The notes under the pieces were generated by a model. The model was given only the letters and a program-made list of their open reading frames with translations, was not told the origin of the DNA and did not search any database. Shown piece after piece: positions 21,692 to 30,121 of a stretch of DNA of 43,455 nucleotides. This stretch comes from DASSYK01 sp036258315 (GTDB lineage: Bacteria > Actinomycetota > Thermoleophilia > Solirubrobacterales > 70-9), in the NCBI GenBank assembly GCA_036258315.1, contig DATADX010000006.1, positions 1-43,455 of the forward strand. The letters run 5' to 3'. The translations under genes were made by a program, and so were the position numbers. Numbering within the stretch: the stretch's first letter is position 1; each line of letters starts with the position of its first letter.

Positions 21692-23437
21692 ATGAGCGCT
21701 TCGCGGCGCCACCGCGGCGAGACCCGCGTCGTCGTCACCTCCAAGCGGGGCCGCTTCCTGGTCGCCGAGCCGCTGTTCGAGCAAGGCGGCCGGATCTCGC
21801 TCGGGGGCGGCAAGCGGATCTCCCCTGGGCGAATGGCGCTCGTCGAGCTCGAGGGTGGGCGGGCCCGGGTGCTCGCGGACCTCGGCCGCCCGGACCGGGC
21901 CGCCGACGTGGTCGCCGCCCTGCTGCGCGAGCGCGAGCTCGAGGCAGGCTTCAGACCGAAGCTCGACACCGAGGCGCGTGAGGCGGCCGCGAGCCCTCCC
22001 GGGGACCGCGGCGCGCGCCGCGACCTGACTGAGCTTCCGACCCTGACCGTCGACCCGGCGACCGCGCGCGACTTCGACGACGCCGTCTCGGCGGAGGAGA
22101 CCGACGGTGGAGTACGGCTCTGGGTCCACATCGCCGACGTCGCCGCCCACGTTCGCCCCGGCAGCCCACTCGACCGGGAGGCCTATCGGCGCGCCAACTC
22201 GACGTACGTCCCCGCCAGCGTCGTCCCGATGCTGCCCCCCGCCCTCTCCAGCGACGCGTGCAGCCTCACCCCGGGGACCGAGCGCCTCACCGTCACGGCC
22301 GAGATCGAGCTGAGCGACGGCGGCGAGACACGGTCGGCCCGCTTCTACCGGAGCCGGATCCGTTCCGACGTCCGCCTCGATTACGACGAGCTCGACGAGA
22401 TCTTCGCCGGCCGGCGCGCCGCCCCGGAGCACGTCGCCGGGACGCTGACGCTGGCGCGCCGCACCGCTGCCGCGCTCCGGGAGCGGCGAGCCGGAAGGGC
22501 GCTCGAGGTGAGCAGCGCCGAGCCCGAGTTCGTGTTCGAGGACGGCCACGTGACGGCGGCGCACGCGATCGTGCAGACGGAATCGCACAGCCTGATCGAG
22601 CAGCTGATGGTCCTCACCAACGAGCGGGTCGCCGAGCTGCTCGAGCGCAAGCGGGTTCCGACCCTCTACCGCGTCCACGAGCAGCCCGACCCCGACCGCG
22701 TGGCCGGGCTGATCGCCCAGCTCGCCGCGTTGGAGATCCCGACGCCGCCGCTCCCCAAGAACCTCTCGCCGAGCCAGGCGGGCCGCATCGCGGTCGAGGC
22801 GAGCAGGCTGGCGACCCGTGAGGCCGCCCGCCGCGGGCACGGCCTGGAGGCGTATACATCGCTCGTGCTCAGATCGCTCAAACAGGCTCAGTACAGCGAC
22901 CGCAACCTCGGTCACGCCGGGCTGGGCAGCCCCGCCTACGTCCACTTCACCTCGCCGATCAGGCGGTACCCCGACCTGATCGCCCACCGCGGATTGCTGT
23001 CGGTGGTCGGCGCCGGTGAACGCCCGCCGCGCGCCGAGCAGCTGGGCGAGGCCGGGGTCTGGTGCTCGGATCGGGAGCGTGACGCGTCCAAGCTCGAGCG
23101 GCAGGCCGACGACATCTGCGCGGCGTTCGTGCTCGAGCGAGAGCTGTTCGAGCGGGGACACGCCGCCGAATTCGAGGGCGAGGTCTCTGGAGTGATCAAC
23201 GCCGGCGCCTTCATCCGCTTCGGCGGCGCGCTCGCTGACGTCTACGAGGGCTTCCTGCCAGCGCGAAGGATCGGCGGCCGCGAGCGCTACGAGCTCGACG
23301 AGACGGAGACGATGCTGGTCGGCGGGCGCGGCGGAGGCGTGGTGAGGATCGGCGACGCTGTCACCGTCGGCGTCGACGGGGTCGATGCGCCGCGGGGGAG
23401 AGTGGACCTGTTCCCGGCGGACCGGGAGCGCCGGTGA
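21692..23437 (+). CDS. rnr: ribonuclease R (RNB-domain 3'-5' exoribonuclease)
   Basis: A 581-residue processive exoribonuclease that degrades structured RNA and, with tmRNA-SmpB, non-stop mRNAs. The RNB catalytic motif TVDPATARDFDDAVS supplies the magnesium-binding aspartates, with LWVHIADVAAHV, STYVPASVVPMLPPALS and YVHFTSPIRRYPDLIAHR also typical. A C-terminal S1-like RNA-binding domain (about 515-575) ends the protein. The N-terminal cold-shock region is short compared with E. coli RNase R. The ATG at 21692 is seven bases after TAGCGT and ten bases after the ctpA stop. The stop overlaps the smpB start (GTGA), which ties expression to the rescue factor. Confidence 0.9.
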   Translation: MSASRRHRGETRVVVTSKRGRFLVAEPLFEQGGRISLGGGKRISPGRMALVELEGGRARVLADLGRPDRAADVVAALLRERELEAGFRPKLDTEAREAAASPPGDRGARRDLTELPTLTVDPATARDFDDAVSAEETDGGVRLWVHIADVAAHVRPGSPLDREAYRRANSTYVPASVVPMLPPALSSDACSLTPGTERLTVTAEIELSDGGETRSARFYRSRIRSDVRLDYDELDEIFAGRRAAPEHVAGTLTLARRTAAALRERRAGRALEVSSAEPEFVFEDGHVTAAHAIVQTESHSLIEQLMVLTNERVAELLERKRVPTLYRVHEQPDPDRVAGLIAQLAALEIPTPPLPKNLSPSQAGRIAVEASRLATREAARRGHGLEAYTSLVLRSLKQAQYSDRNLGHAGLGSPAYVHFTSPIRRYPDLIAHRGLLSVVGAGERPPRAEQLGEAGVWCSDRERDASKLERQADDICAAFVLERELFERGHAAEFEGEVSGVINAGAFIRFGGALADVYEGFLPARRIGGRERYELDETETMLVGGRGGGVVRIGDAVTVGVDGVDAPRGRVDLFPADRERR

Positions 23438-23919
23438 GCAAGAAATCGAAGAAGCGGCGCGCCGCCGAGGGCGGTGACGTCGCGACCAACCGCCGCGCGC
23501 GCCACAAGTTCAAGCTGCTCGAGCGGTTCGAGGCCGGGATCGAGCTGCGCGGCAGCGAGGTGAAGTCGCTGCGCGACGGGAAGGCGCAGATCAACGAGGC
23601 GTATGCGGTGATCGACGACGGCGAGGTGTGGCTCCGGGGAGCCCACATCCCGCCTTACCTCCCTGCCAGCTCGCAGAACCACGACCCCGATCGGCCGCGG
23701 AAGCTGCTCCTGCACCGGCGCGAGATCGAGCGTTTGATCGGGAAGACGGCCGAGCGCGGCCTGACCCTCGTGCCCACCCGCATCTACTTCAAGGGGCCGC
23801 GGGCGAAGGTCGAGCTCGCCCTCGCGACCGGCAAGGAAGGGCGCGACCGCCGGCGCGAGATCCAGGAGCGAGACACCCGCCGCGAGGTCGAGCGGGACTT
23901 CAAGCAGCGGCTCGGCTAG
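23434..23919 (+). CDS. smpB: SsrA-binding protein SmpB
   Basis: A 161-residue RNA-binding protein that carries tmRNA into stalled ribosomes. Conserved elements are ATNRRARHKFKLLERFEAGI, LRGSEVKSLRDGKAQINEAY, LRGAHIPPY, RKLLLHRREIERL and the basic C-terminal tail RDRRREIQERDTRREVERDF that probes the mRNA channel. The GTG start overlaps the rnr stop. The N-terminus has a lysine-rich leader (MSKKSKKRR). Its RNA partner, ssrA, is in the same window 7.1 kb downstream on the same strand, but separated by other genes. Confidence 0.96.
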   Translation: MSKKSKKRRAAEGGDVATNRRARHKFKLLERFEAGIELRGSEVKSLRDGKAQINEAYAVIDDGEVWLRGAHIPPYLPASSQNHDPDRPRKLLLHRREIERLIGKTAERGLTLVPTRIYFKGPRAKVELALATGKEGRDRRREIQERDTRREVERDFKQRLG

Positions 23920-23989
23920 GGGCCAGGTGTCCACCGGGGGAATCCGCGGCTACACGTAGAAGCAGCGGTCCGTGTCAAGATTGGGCGCA

Positions 23990-26533
23990 ATGAAGCTTGC
24001 CGCTATCGATACGGCCGCGATCTTCGAGGACCTCGAGGACTACGTCTCCGACAACCCGACGCAGGTCTACATCATCGTCGGGCTGCTGGTCCTGTTGCTG
24101 GTCGTCCTCCTCTACTCGGCCCGCAGGCGGCGCAGTGGAAATCAGGAGGGCGCCAGCAAGAAGGGCGGTGACGCGAAGGGCGCCGATGCGAAGGGCGACG
24201 ACCAGAAGGTCACCGCGCAGGAGAAGGACGAGGCCAAGGCGGAGACCGGTGCCGAGGCGAAGGACGAGGCGAAGCTGACCCGCAGCGAGCGCCGCAAGCA
24301 GAAGAAGCTGGAAAAGCGCGCCGCGCGCGAGCGCAAGGCGAGTGAGAAGCGCCGCGAGGAGCAGGAGGAGCGCCGCGCCTGGGAGGAGGAGCGCCGCCGC
24401 CGCCGCGCGGAACGCCAGAGCCGGAAGGAGGCGCGTAAGAGGCGCCGCGCTCTGCGGCGCCCGAACCCGACCGCGAGCGCGGCGCCCGCCGAGCAGGACG
24501 AGGGTGGGGACGAGAGCGAGGAGAAGGCGGCCGCGCCGGTGGCCGGGGCCGCGGCGGCCGCCGCGGCGCTCGGAGCCCAGGCCGGGTCGAGGAGCGACGA
24601 CGATCGCGAGGGCGCCACCGCCGTCGAGACCGCGGAGGAATCCGCGGCCGCCGAGACGGTGGCGGAAGCCGACGAGGAGCACGGCGCGAGGGAGTGGGTT
24701 CCCGCCGCGAAGCGAAAGCTCGAACCGAGCGAGGACTCCGAAGCCGAGGAGCGGCCCTCAGAGGAGCTCGAGCCAGAGCCGGAAGAGGCGTGGGAGCCGG
24801 AAGAGGCGTGGGAGCCGGAAGAGGACGCCGAGGCTTCGGCGCCGAGGGACGAGCACGCACTGACCCCGATCGCGCCGGAGCCCGAGACGGCCCCCGGAGG
24901 CTTCGCTCGGAAGGCGCCTGAGGGCGGGGAGCCCGAGCCCGACGAGATGCCCGCGGCCGACGAGCCCGCCGCCGAGGAGGAGTTGGAGCCCGCCGCCGAG
25001 GAGGAGTTGGAGCCCGCTCAGGCGTCCATCAGTGGGTCGCTGCAGGATCAGATCGACAGGCTGGCGCAGGAGGGCTCTGCGGCGGAGCCGGATGCCGAGG
25101 GGACCGACGAGGCGGAGACCGCGCCGTTGGAATCGGCGCCGCCGCCCGTTCAGTCCCTGCCCGACATCCCGGATCGCCCCGCATACGACGCGGCGCCCGC
25201 CCCGCCGACCCCCGCCATACCGACTCCACCGCCTGCCGACGAAATCGACCGGATCGCCGGCGAGCCGGACGAGCCGATCACGCGGGAGGAGGACGAGGAG
25301 CGGGTGCACGCCGAGGCGGACGCACGGTTGCGCCGGGCCGAGGAGCTTGAGAGGGAGGCCGAGGAGCGGGTGAGGCGGGCGAAGGGCGAGACCGAGCAGC
25401 TGATCAAGATGGCGGCCGACCAGGCCCGCCGCCAGGCCGAGCAGGAGGCCCGTGAACAGGCCGAGGTGCGGCTGCGCGAGGCGGCGGAGCGGATGCGCCT
25501 CGAGAGCGAGCAGCGGGCGCGCGAGGAATCCGAGCGCGTGCGCCGCGAGGTCGAGGACCGGACCCGGGCCGCGATCGAAGAGGCCCGGCGCGACGCCGAC
25601 GAGCGGGTTCGCGCCGCCGCCGAGCAGGCCAGGCGCGAGGCAGCGCTGAGCCCGCGGATCGAGGCCGAGGAGCCCGGCGGCGAGCAGCGCGGCGAGGGCG
25701 AGGAGGGCCTCAGCACCGAACCGGGGGCCCGCGCCGAGCCGCAGGTCGAGGTGAAGCGCAGCCGTCTCGCGATCGAGATCGAGGAGACCGAGCGCCGGCT
25801 GCTCGCCGAGCGCCGGGAGCGCGAGCGGGCGATGGAGCGGGCCTACTCGCGGTTGAAGGAGGTCGAGGAGCGCGCCAAGGAGGCGGAGCAGCGAGCCGCG
25901 CACGCCGAGCGCCTCGCACGCCTCAAGGCCGAGGAAGCCGAGCGCGAGCGGCGCCTGCGAGAGGTGCTGGACAAGGTCGCGCAGGCCGAGGAGCGCGCAA
26001 AGGAGGCCGAACGGCGTGCCCGCGCCGCCGAGGCCGCCGCCGCCTCGACGGTGCGCCCGGCCTCCGACCCGATCGCACCGGCGCCGAGCGTCTCCGACGC
26101 GCCGGTCCCCGCGACCACGGCGCCTGAGCCGGCCCGGCAGAGCTCGGAGGGAACCGCCGCAGACAGCGGCGCAGGCGACCCGCTTCGCGGCGAGGAGGAC
26201 GAGGACGAGCGCGAGGGCGGTCCCGGCCTGCTCGGCCGGATCCTCGGAGGGGGCGGCTCCGAGGAAGCGGAGGGGGAGCCCGACGAGGGGGCCGGGACGG
26301 ATGAGGAGCGGGCGCAACCGTCACCGAACAGCGGGGCCGGCGACGAGCTCGATCTGAACCAGGCGACCTTCGAGGATCTGCGCGAGCTCGGCTTCTCGGT
26401 CACGCAGGCGACCCGCGTGATCACATACCGCGAGCGTCAGAGCGGCTTCGACTCGTTCGACGATCTCGCGGAGGTCCCGGGGATGCCGGGCGAGCTCCTG
26501 CGCGAGATCCAGCCCAAGCTCAGGCTCCGGTAG
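23990..26533 (+). CDS. membrane-anchored charged coiled-coil protein with C-terminal ComEA-like HhH domain
   Basis: An 847-residue protein that I do not recognise as a named family. Residues 1-25 are polar, one membrane helix spans about 26-42 (VYIIVGLLVLLLVVLL) and is followed by RRRR, so the bulk lies in the cytoplasm. Then come a basic helical stretch (about 85-160), a long acidic Glu/Ala/Pro linker with tandem repeats, a long coiled coil (about 430-680, rich in REEAEER-type heptads), a linker, and a final 62 residues (LDLNQATFEDL...FDDLAEVPGMPGELL) like the ComEA/ComEA-type helix-hairpin-helix that binds DNA. The ATG at 23990 begins the protein; an in-frame alternative start is at 23972. 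It follows smpB by 70 bases. Confidence 0.8.
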   Translation: MKLAAIDTAAIFEDLEDYVSDNPTQVYIIVGLLVLLLVVLLYSARRRRSGNQEGASKKGGDAKGADAKGDDQKVTAQEKDEAKAETGAEAKDEAKLTRSERRKQKKLEKRAARERKASEKRREEQEERRAWEEERRRRRAERQSRKEARKRRRALRRPNPTASAAPAEQDEGGDESEEKAAAPVAGAAAAAAALGAQAGSRSDDDREGATAVETAEESAAAETVAEADEEHGAREWVPAAKRKLEPSEDSEAEERPSEELEPEPEEAWEPEEAWEPEEDAEASAPRDEHALTPIAPEPETAPGGFARKAPEGGEPEPDEMPAADEPAAEEELEPAAEEELEPAQASISGSLQDQIDRLAQEGSAAEPDAEGTDEAETAPLESAPPPVQSLPDIPDRPAYDAAPAPPTPAIPTPPPADEIDRIAGEPDEPITREEDEERVHAEADARLRRAEELEREAEERVRRAKGETEQLIKMAADQARRQAEQEAREQAEVRLREAAERMRLESEQRAREESERVRREVEDRTRAAIEEARRDADERVRAAAEQARREAALSPRIEAEEPGGEQRGEGEEGLSTEPGARAEPQVEVKRSRLAIEIEETERRLLAERRERERAMERAYSRLKEVEERAKEAEQRAAHAERLARLKAEEAERERRLREVLDKVAQAEERAKEAERRARAAEAAAASTVRPASDPIAPAPSVSDAPVPATTAPEPARQSSEGTAADSGAGDPLRGEEDEDEREGGPGLLGRILGGGGSEEAEGEPDEGAGTDEERAQPSPNSGAGDELDLNQATFEDLRELGFSVTQATRVITYRERQSGFDSFDDLAEVPGMPGELLREIQPKLRLR
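24781..24825 (+). repeat. 18-bp in-frame tandem repeat
   Basis: Two perfect copies of an 18-base unit (GGAAGAGGCGTGGGAGCC) at 24781-24798 and 24799-24816 and a partial third. They encode repeated Glu-Glu-Ala-Trp-Glu-Pro in the acidic linker of the membrane-HhH protein. Confidence 0.85.
24962..25017 (+). repeat. 24-bp in-frame tandem repeat
   Basis: Two perfect 24-base copies (24962-24985, 24986-25009) plus eight bases of a third, encoding Glu-Pro-Ala-Ala-Glu-Glu-Glu-Leu in the same acidic linker. Copy number could vary without breaking the frame. Confidence 0.85.
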
Positions 26534-26538
26534 AGCCC

Positions 26539-27378
26539 TCAGACGTCGCTGAGGCTGCGCTCGAAGTAGGTCTCCGAGACCCCGACGGCGAGGAGGGCGG
26601 CGAGGGCGAGGTAGGTGAAGGCGACCAGCACCCGCGTCCGCGTCGGGATGTCGTGGAACGCGCGCGCCTCCGGGGCGTTGCGAGCCTTCCAGCGGCGCCA
26701 GCTCTCGAAACCCCCGAACAGGATCACCAGCAGCAGGATCGGGTTCGGGAAGAAGAAGGTCAGCGCCAGCAGCCCTGCGAAGCCGGCGAACCAGACCCAT
26801 GGCGACAGCGCCGCCATCGCCCGACCGCCGTCGAGCGGCAGCACCGGGAGCAGGTTGAAGAGGTTGAGGAAGAAGCCGATGTAGGCGAGCGCCCTCCAGA
26901 GGTCATCGCCGGTGGCGAACCAGAGCGCGAGCGGGATCAGCGTCGCGATTGAGCCGAGCACCGGCCCCGCGAGGCCGACGCGGGCCTCCGCGCCCGCGTC
27001 CTTGCCGAGCGACTTGGCCGAGATCACGGCGCCGAGGAAGGGGATGAACATGGGCGCCGAGGCCTCGACGCCCTCACGGCGCAATTGGATCACGTGCCCG
27101 AGCTCGTGCAGGAGGAGCAGCAGCACGAACCCGACGGCGAAGGCCCAGCCGAAGATCAGCTGATAGGCGACGATCGAGACGAGCATCGACGCAGAGGTCG
27201 TGAACAGCTTCAGCTTCGGCAGCGCGAACAGCAGCACCTTCGCCTTGGCGCCGAACTTGGCGAGCAGGAGTCCCGCGGCCAACGCCGCCCCACCGACGCG
27301 TTTGAGCAGGCCCTCACGGCGCCCCGAATCGGGGTGAATCGGCTCCAGGTCTCGGTTGGGATACTGCTCCGCTTCCAT
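26539..27378 (-). CDS. M50-family site-2-protease-like membrane metallopeptidase
   Basis: An intramembrane zinc protease of 279 residues with about six helices. The zinc motif HELGH lies in the helix LLLLLHELGHVIQLRREG, and the third ligand is in the second motif NLLPVLPLDGGRAM. Members cut transmembrane proteins such as anti-sigma factors. There is no PDZ domain, so it belongs to the compact group. The ATG at 27378 is chosen because TACCGT ends eight bases upstream and the frame further up is antisense to the ATP-grasp gene. It converges with the membrane-HhH gene, only five bases between stops. That single-span protein could be a substrate, but nothing in the sequence proves it. Confidence 0.87.
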   Translation of the reverse strand: MEAEQYPNRDLEPIHPDSGRREGLLKRVGGAALAAGLLLAKFGAKAKVLLFALPKLKLFTTSASMLVSIVAYQLIFGWAFAVGFVLLLLLHELGHVIQLRREGVEASAPMFIPFLGAVISAKSLGKDAGAEARVGLAGPVLGSIATLIPLALWFATGDDLWRALAYIGFFLNLFNLLPVLPLDGGRAMAALSPWVWFAGFAGLLALTFFFPNPILLLVILFGGFESWRRWKARNAPEARAFHDIPTRTRVLVAFTYLALAALLAVGVSETYFERSLSDV

Positions 27379-27492
27379 CGAAGGAAACGGTAGCTGGCGC
27401 CCTTCAGCAACCCTGATGTCGGGCGGCTTCGATGCCGAAGCAGGCAGGATCACAAGCTTCTGGAAGAGCCCGCTCGCCCGGCGCTGGTCGCC

Positions 27493-27498
27493 TAACCT
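27493..27498 (+). promoter_or_regulatory. -10 box TAACCT of the ATP-grasp gene
   Basis: TAACCT ends six bases before ATG 27505 (GGTCAC between), a clear case of the leaderless spacing seen across the window. No ribosome binding site. Confidence 0.5.
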
Positions 27499-27504
27499 GG
27501 TCAC

Positions 27505-28926
27505 ATGAAGGGCGCGGATCCGAGCGGCGCCGGCGTCGGGTACGTCCCTCCCTATCTGCCGGAGTTCTACGACGAGGCGCTGACCGAGACGGGGTCCCCG
27601 CGGCCCCCCTACGCGGGCCTGATGGGCGAGCTGGCGGAGGCGGACCTCGGGGCGATCGCCGAACGCACCCGCGAGGGCCTCGACCGGCGCGGCGTCAGCT
27701 TCGGCACGGCCGAGGGCGGTCCGGCGCCGTTCCACGTCGATCCGGTGCCGCGGGTGCTCGAGGCGGCCGAATGGCACGGGCTCGTGCTGGGCATGCGCCA
27801 GCGCGCGCGCGCGGTCAACGCGTTCATCGCCGATGCGTATGGCGACCGCCGGATCGTCGAGGCCGGGGTTCTCCCCGCCAGGGTGATCGAGGGTGCGGAG
27901 GGCTTCGAGCCCGGGCTGATGGGTGTCGAGATTCATGGCCGCCACGCGCCGGTGGTCGGGTTCGACCTGGTCCGCGGCGCGGACGGCCGCTTTCGCGCCC
28001 TCGAGGAGAACGCGCGGACACCGTCGGGCCTCGCCTACGCCGCCGCCGCGCGCGTCGCCGTCGACGAGGCGCTCGGGTTCGATCCGGCCGAGGCGAGGCT
28101 CGCCGTCGCGCCGGCTTTCGAGGCGCTTCGCCGCGTGATCAGAGGGGCCGCGCCGGAGGGAGGAGGGGATCCGAGCGCCGCGCTGCTCTCGGACGGTCCG
28201 CTCAGCGCCGCCTGGTTCGAGCATCGGACGCTCGCCGCCCAGATGCGGATCCCGCTCGTGAGCCCGGGCCAGCTCGCGGTCCGCCGCGGTCGGCTCTACG
28301 CGCACGGGCCGGGCCGCCCGACCGAGCTCCAGGTCGTCTATCTGCGCACCGGGGAGGACCGGTTCAGCGACGAGACGGGGACCGCGACCTGGCTCGGCGA
28401 GGCCATGCTGGAGCCCCTTCGGCGCGGGCATCTCGGAATCGTCAACGTGCCCGGCGCCGGAATCGGCGACGACAAGCTCACCCACGGCCATGTGAGCGAG
28501 ATGGTCCGCTTCTATCTCGGGCAGGAGCCGCAGCTGCCCGCCGTGCGGGACTACGACCTCGAGGATGCGGACGTGCTCGAGGAGGTGCTCGGGCAGCTCG
28601 GCGACCTGGTCGTGAAGCCGCGTGGCGGCTACGGCGGCGCCGGGGTGATCATCTGCCGCGATGGCACCCGCGAGGAGCTCGAGGCGGTCGCCGGCGAGAT
28701 CACCACGGCCCCAGAGCGCTTCGTCGCCCAGGAGACGGTTACGCTCTCTTCGCATCCGACGGTGTTCGGGGCCGCGCTGGAGCCCCGCCACATCGATCTG
28801 CGGGCGTTCGCGATCGGGGACACCATTGCCCCTGGCGCGCTCACGCGGGTGGCCCTGCAGAAGGGGTCGCTCGTCGTCAACAGCTCGCGCCAGGGCGGCG
28901 CCAAGGACACGTGGGTGCTGGCGTAG
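27505..28926 (+). CDS. circularly permuted ATP-grasp ligase (type 2, COG2308-like)
   Basis: A 473-residue protein of the circularly permuted ATP-grasp family (DUF404/DUF407). Typical segments in order are FYDEAL, FHVDPVPRVLEAAEW, RARAVNAFIADAYGDRRIV, GVEIHGRHAPVVGFDLVR, ALEENARTPSGLAYA, NVPGAGIGDDKLTH, LVVKPRGGYGGAGVII (nucleotide-binding glycine loop) and HIDLRAFAI...GGAKDTWVL at the end. The family couples ATP hydrolysis to amide-bond formation on unknown amino acids or peptides. Relatives travel with alpha-E, transglutaminase or GCS2 genes, and here a GCS2 ligase and a C26 amidotransferase converge on it from the other side. I infer a shared amide/peptide metabolite; its identity is unknown. 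Confidence 0.85.
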   Translation: MKGADPSGAGVGYVPPYLPEFYDEALTETGSPRPPYAGLMGELAEADLGAIAERTREGLDRRGVSFGTAEGGPAPFHVDPVPRVLEAAEWHGLVLGMRQRARAVNAFIADAYGDRRIVEAGVLPARVIEGAEGFEPGLMGVEIHGRHAPVVGFDLVRGADGRFRALEENARTPSGLAYAAAARVAVDEALGFDPAEARLAVAPAFEALRRVIRGAAPEGGGDPSAALLSDGPLSAAWFEHRTLAAQMRIPLVSPGQLAVRRGRLYAHGPGRPTELQVVYLRTGEDRFSDETGTATWLGEAMLEPLRRGHLGIVNVPGAGIGDDKLTHGHVSEMVRFYLGQEPQLPAVRDYDLEDADVLEEVLGQLGDLVVKPRGGYGGAGVIICRDGTREELEAVAGEITTAPERFVAQETVTLSSHPTVFGAALEPRHIDLRAFAIGDTIAPGALTRVALQKGSLVVNSSRQGGAKDTWVLA

Positions 28927-28948
28927 CCGGCGCTGGGCCGCTGTTCCG

Positions 28949-30121
28949 CTAGTCGATGAACTCGTCGGCGAGCACCTCGACGAGCTTCGGAAGGTCGCGG
29001 ACGCGGCGCGCGATCGCGAGCTGGTTCGTGCAGCCGTTGCGGCGGCAGAGCCTCGTGACGGAGGCCAGCTCGGGCTCGCAGCCGAGCGCGCGCGCGTGAT
29101 GCACGCAGGCGTCGACGAGCTCGTCCGTGAGCTCGGCGACGGAGACGCGTCGGTCCTGGTCGGGCTGGATCAGTCGCGCCTCGACCCCGTCGCGGCAGGC
29201 CAGGAAGCGGTTTTCGGCGAGTGCCTCGGCGGCGTGGATCGCCCGTGGCGAGCTGTGCAGCCCCTCGGCCTCGAGCCGGCATAGGCACTGCACGAGCGCG
29301 ACCAGCGCGCGGGTCTGCCAGAGGCTCGTCTGGGCGTCCATGATCCGCACCTCGACCGTCCCCAGCTTCGGCTGGGGGCGGACGTCCCACCACAGGTAGG
29401 TGGGCTCGGGCACGGCCTCGGAGCGGATCAGCATGTCGACGGCGTCGACGTAGTCCGCGTAGTCGGCGAACTCGCGCGGGATCCCGACCCGGGGGAATGC
29501 CTGGAAGACCGGCGTCCGCGACGAGGCGAGGCCGCTGTCGCGGCCCTGCCAGAAGGGAGAGTTCGCCGACAGCGCCAGCAGGACCGGGAGCCAGACGCGC
29601 ATACCGTTCATCACCTGGATCGCCGTTTCGGGATCGGACACGCCGACGTGGACATGGAGGGCGAAGGTCGGCTCGCGGCGCGCCAGCTCGCGCATCGACG
29701 AGTAGACGTCGCGGTAACGCTCGCCACGCGAGACGACCACGTCCTGCCAGGTGGCGGTGGGATGCGTGCCGGAGCCGACCGCGCGCATTCCGAGGCTCTC
29801 GAGCGTGTGGCCGAGCGCGCGGCGGGTGCCGGCGAGCTCCGCGACCGCGCTGCCGACGTCCGGATGGACGACCGTTTGGAGCTCGACCGCCGAGCCGTGG
29901 GTCTCGGCGTTGAGGTGCTCGACGACCTGGGCGGGGGCGGCCGCGAGCACGTCCTCGATCCTGTAGGCGAGCTCCCAGGAGCCCGGCTCGACCAGCATCA
30001 CCTCCTCCTCGACGCCGAGCGAGTAGGGACCGGCCTCGTGCTCGCCGGCCCACTCGGCCCAGTCCGGCAGGGTCGCCGCCACCTCGGCGGGGGCCGGCTC
30101 CGTGCGGCGCGTCTCGGCCAC
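28949..30121 (-). CDS. carboxylate-amine ligase, GCS2 family (YbdK-like)
   Basis: A glutamine-synthetase-fold ligase of 390 residues, related to glutamate-cysteine ligase type 2 (COG2170). The metal-binding start GPYSLGVEEEVMLVEP is clear, followed by SHxT-like HPTATWQD, LHVHVGVSDPETAIQVMNG, LLALSANSPFW and VRPQPKLGTVEVRIMDAQTS. YbdK has weak gamma-glutamylcysteine activity, but the natural substrate of most members is unknown. The GTG start overlaps the upstream amidotransferase stop by one base, with GGAAGG before it, so the pair is coupled. The gene stops 22 bases from the stop of the convergent ATP-grasp gene. Confidence 0.88.
   Translation of the reverse strand: MAETRRTEPAPAEVAATLPDWAEWAGEHEAGPYSLGVEEEVMLVEPGSWELAYRIEDVLAAAPAQVVEHLNAETHGSAVELQTVVHPDVGSAVAELAGTRRALGHTLESLGMRAVGSGTHPTATWQDVVVSRGERYRDVYSSMRELARREPTFALHVHVGVSDPETAIQVMNGMRVWLPVLLALSANSPFWQGRDSGLASSRTPVFQAFPRVGIPREFADYADYVDAVDMLIRSEAVPEPTYLWWDVRPQPKLGTVEVRIMDAQTSLWQTRALVALVQCLCRLEAEGLHSSPRAIHAAEALAENRFLACRDGVEARLIQPDQDRRVSVAELTDELVDACVHHARALGCEPELASVTRLCRRNGCTNQLAIARRVRDLPKLVEVLADEFID

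Noticed and set aside
24758..26317. Minus-strand Leu-rich open frame of 519 codons
   Set aside because: It is the antisense of Glu/Arg-rich coiled-coil codons, which read as Leu/Ala/Arg; no start context.
27432..28952. Plus-strand open frame of 506 codons overlapping the ATP-grasp gene
   Set aside because: A +1 shadow of the conserved ATP-grasp protein; composed of Arg/Gly/Ala repeats.
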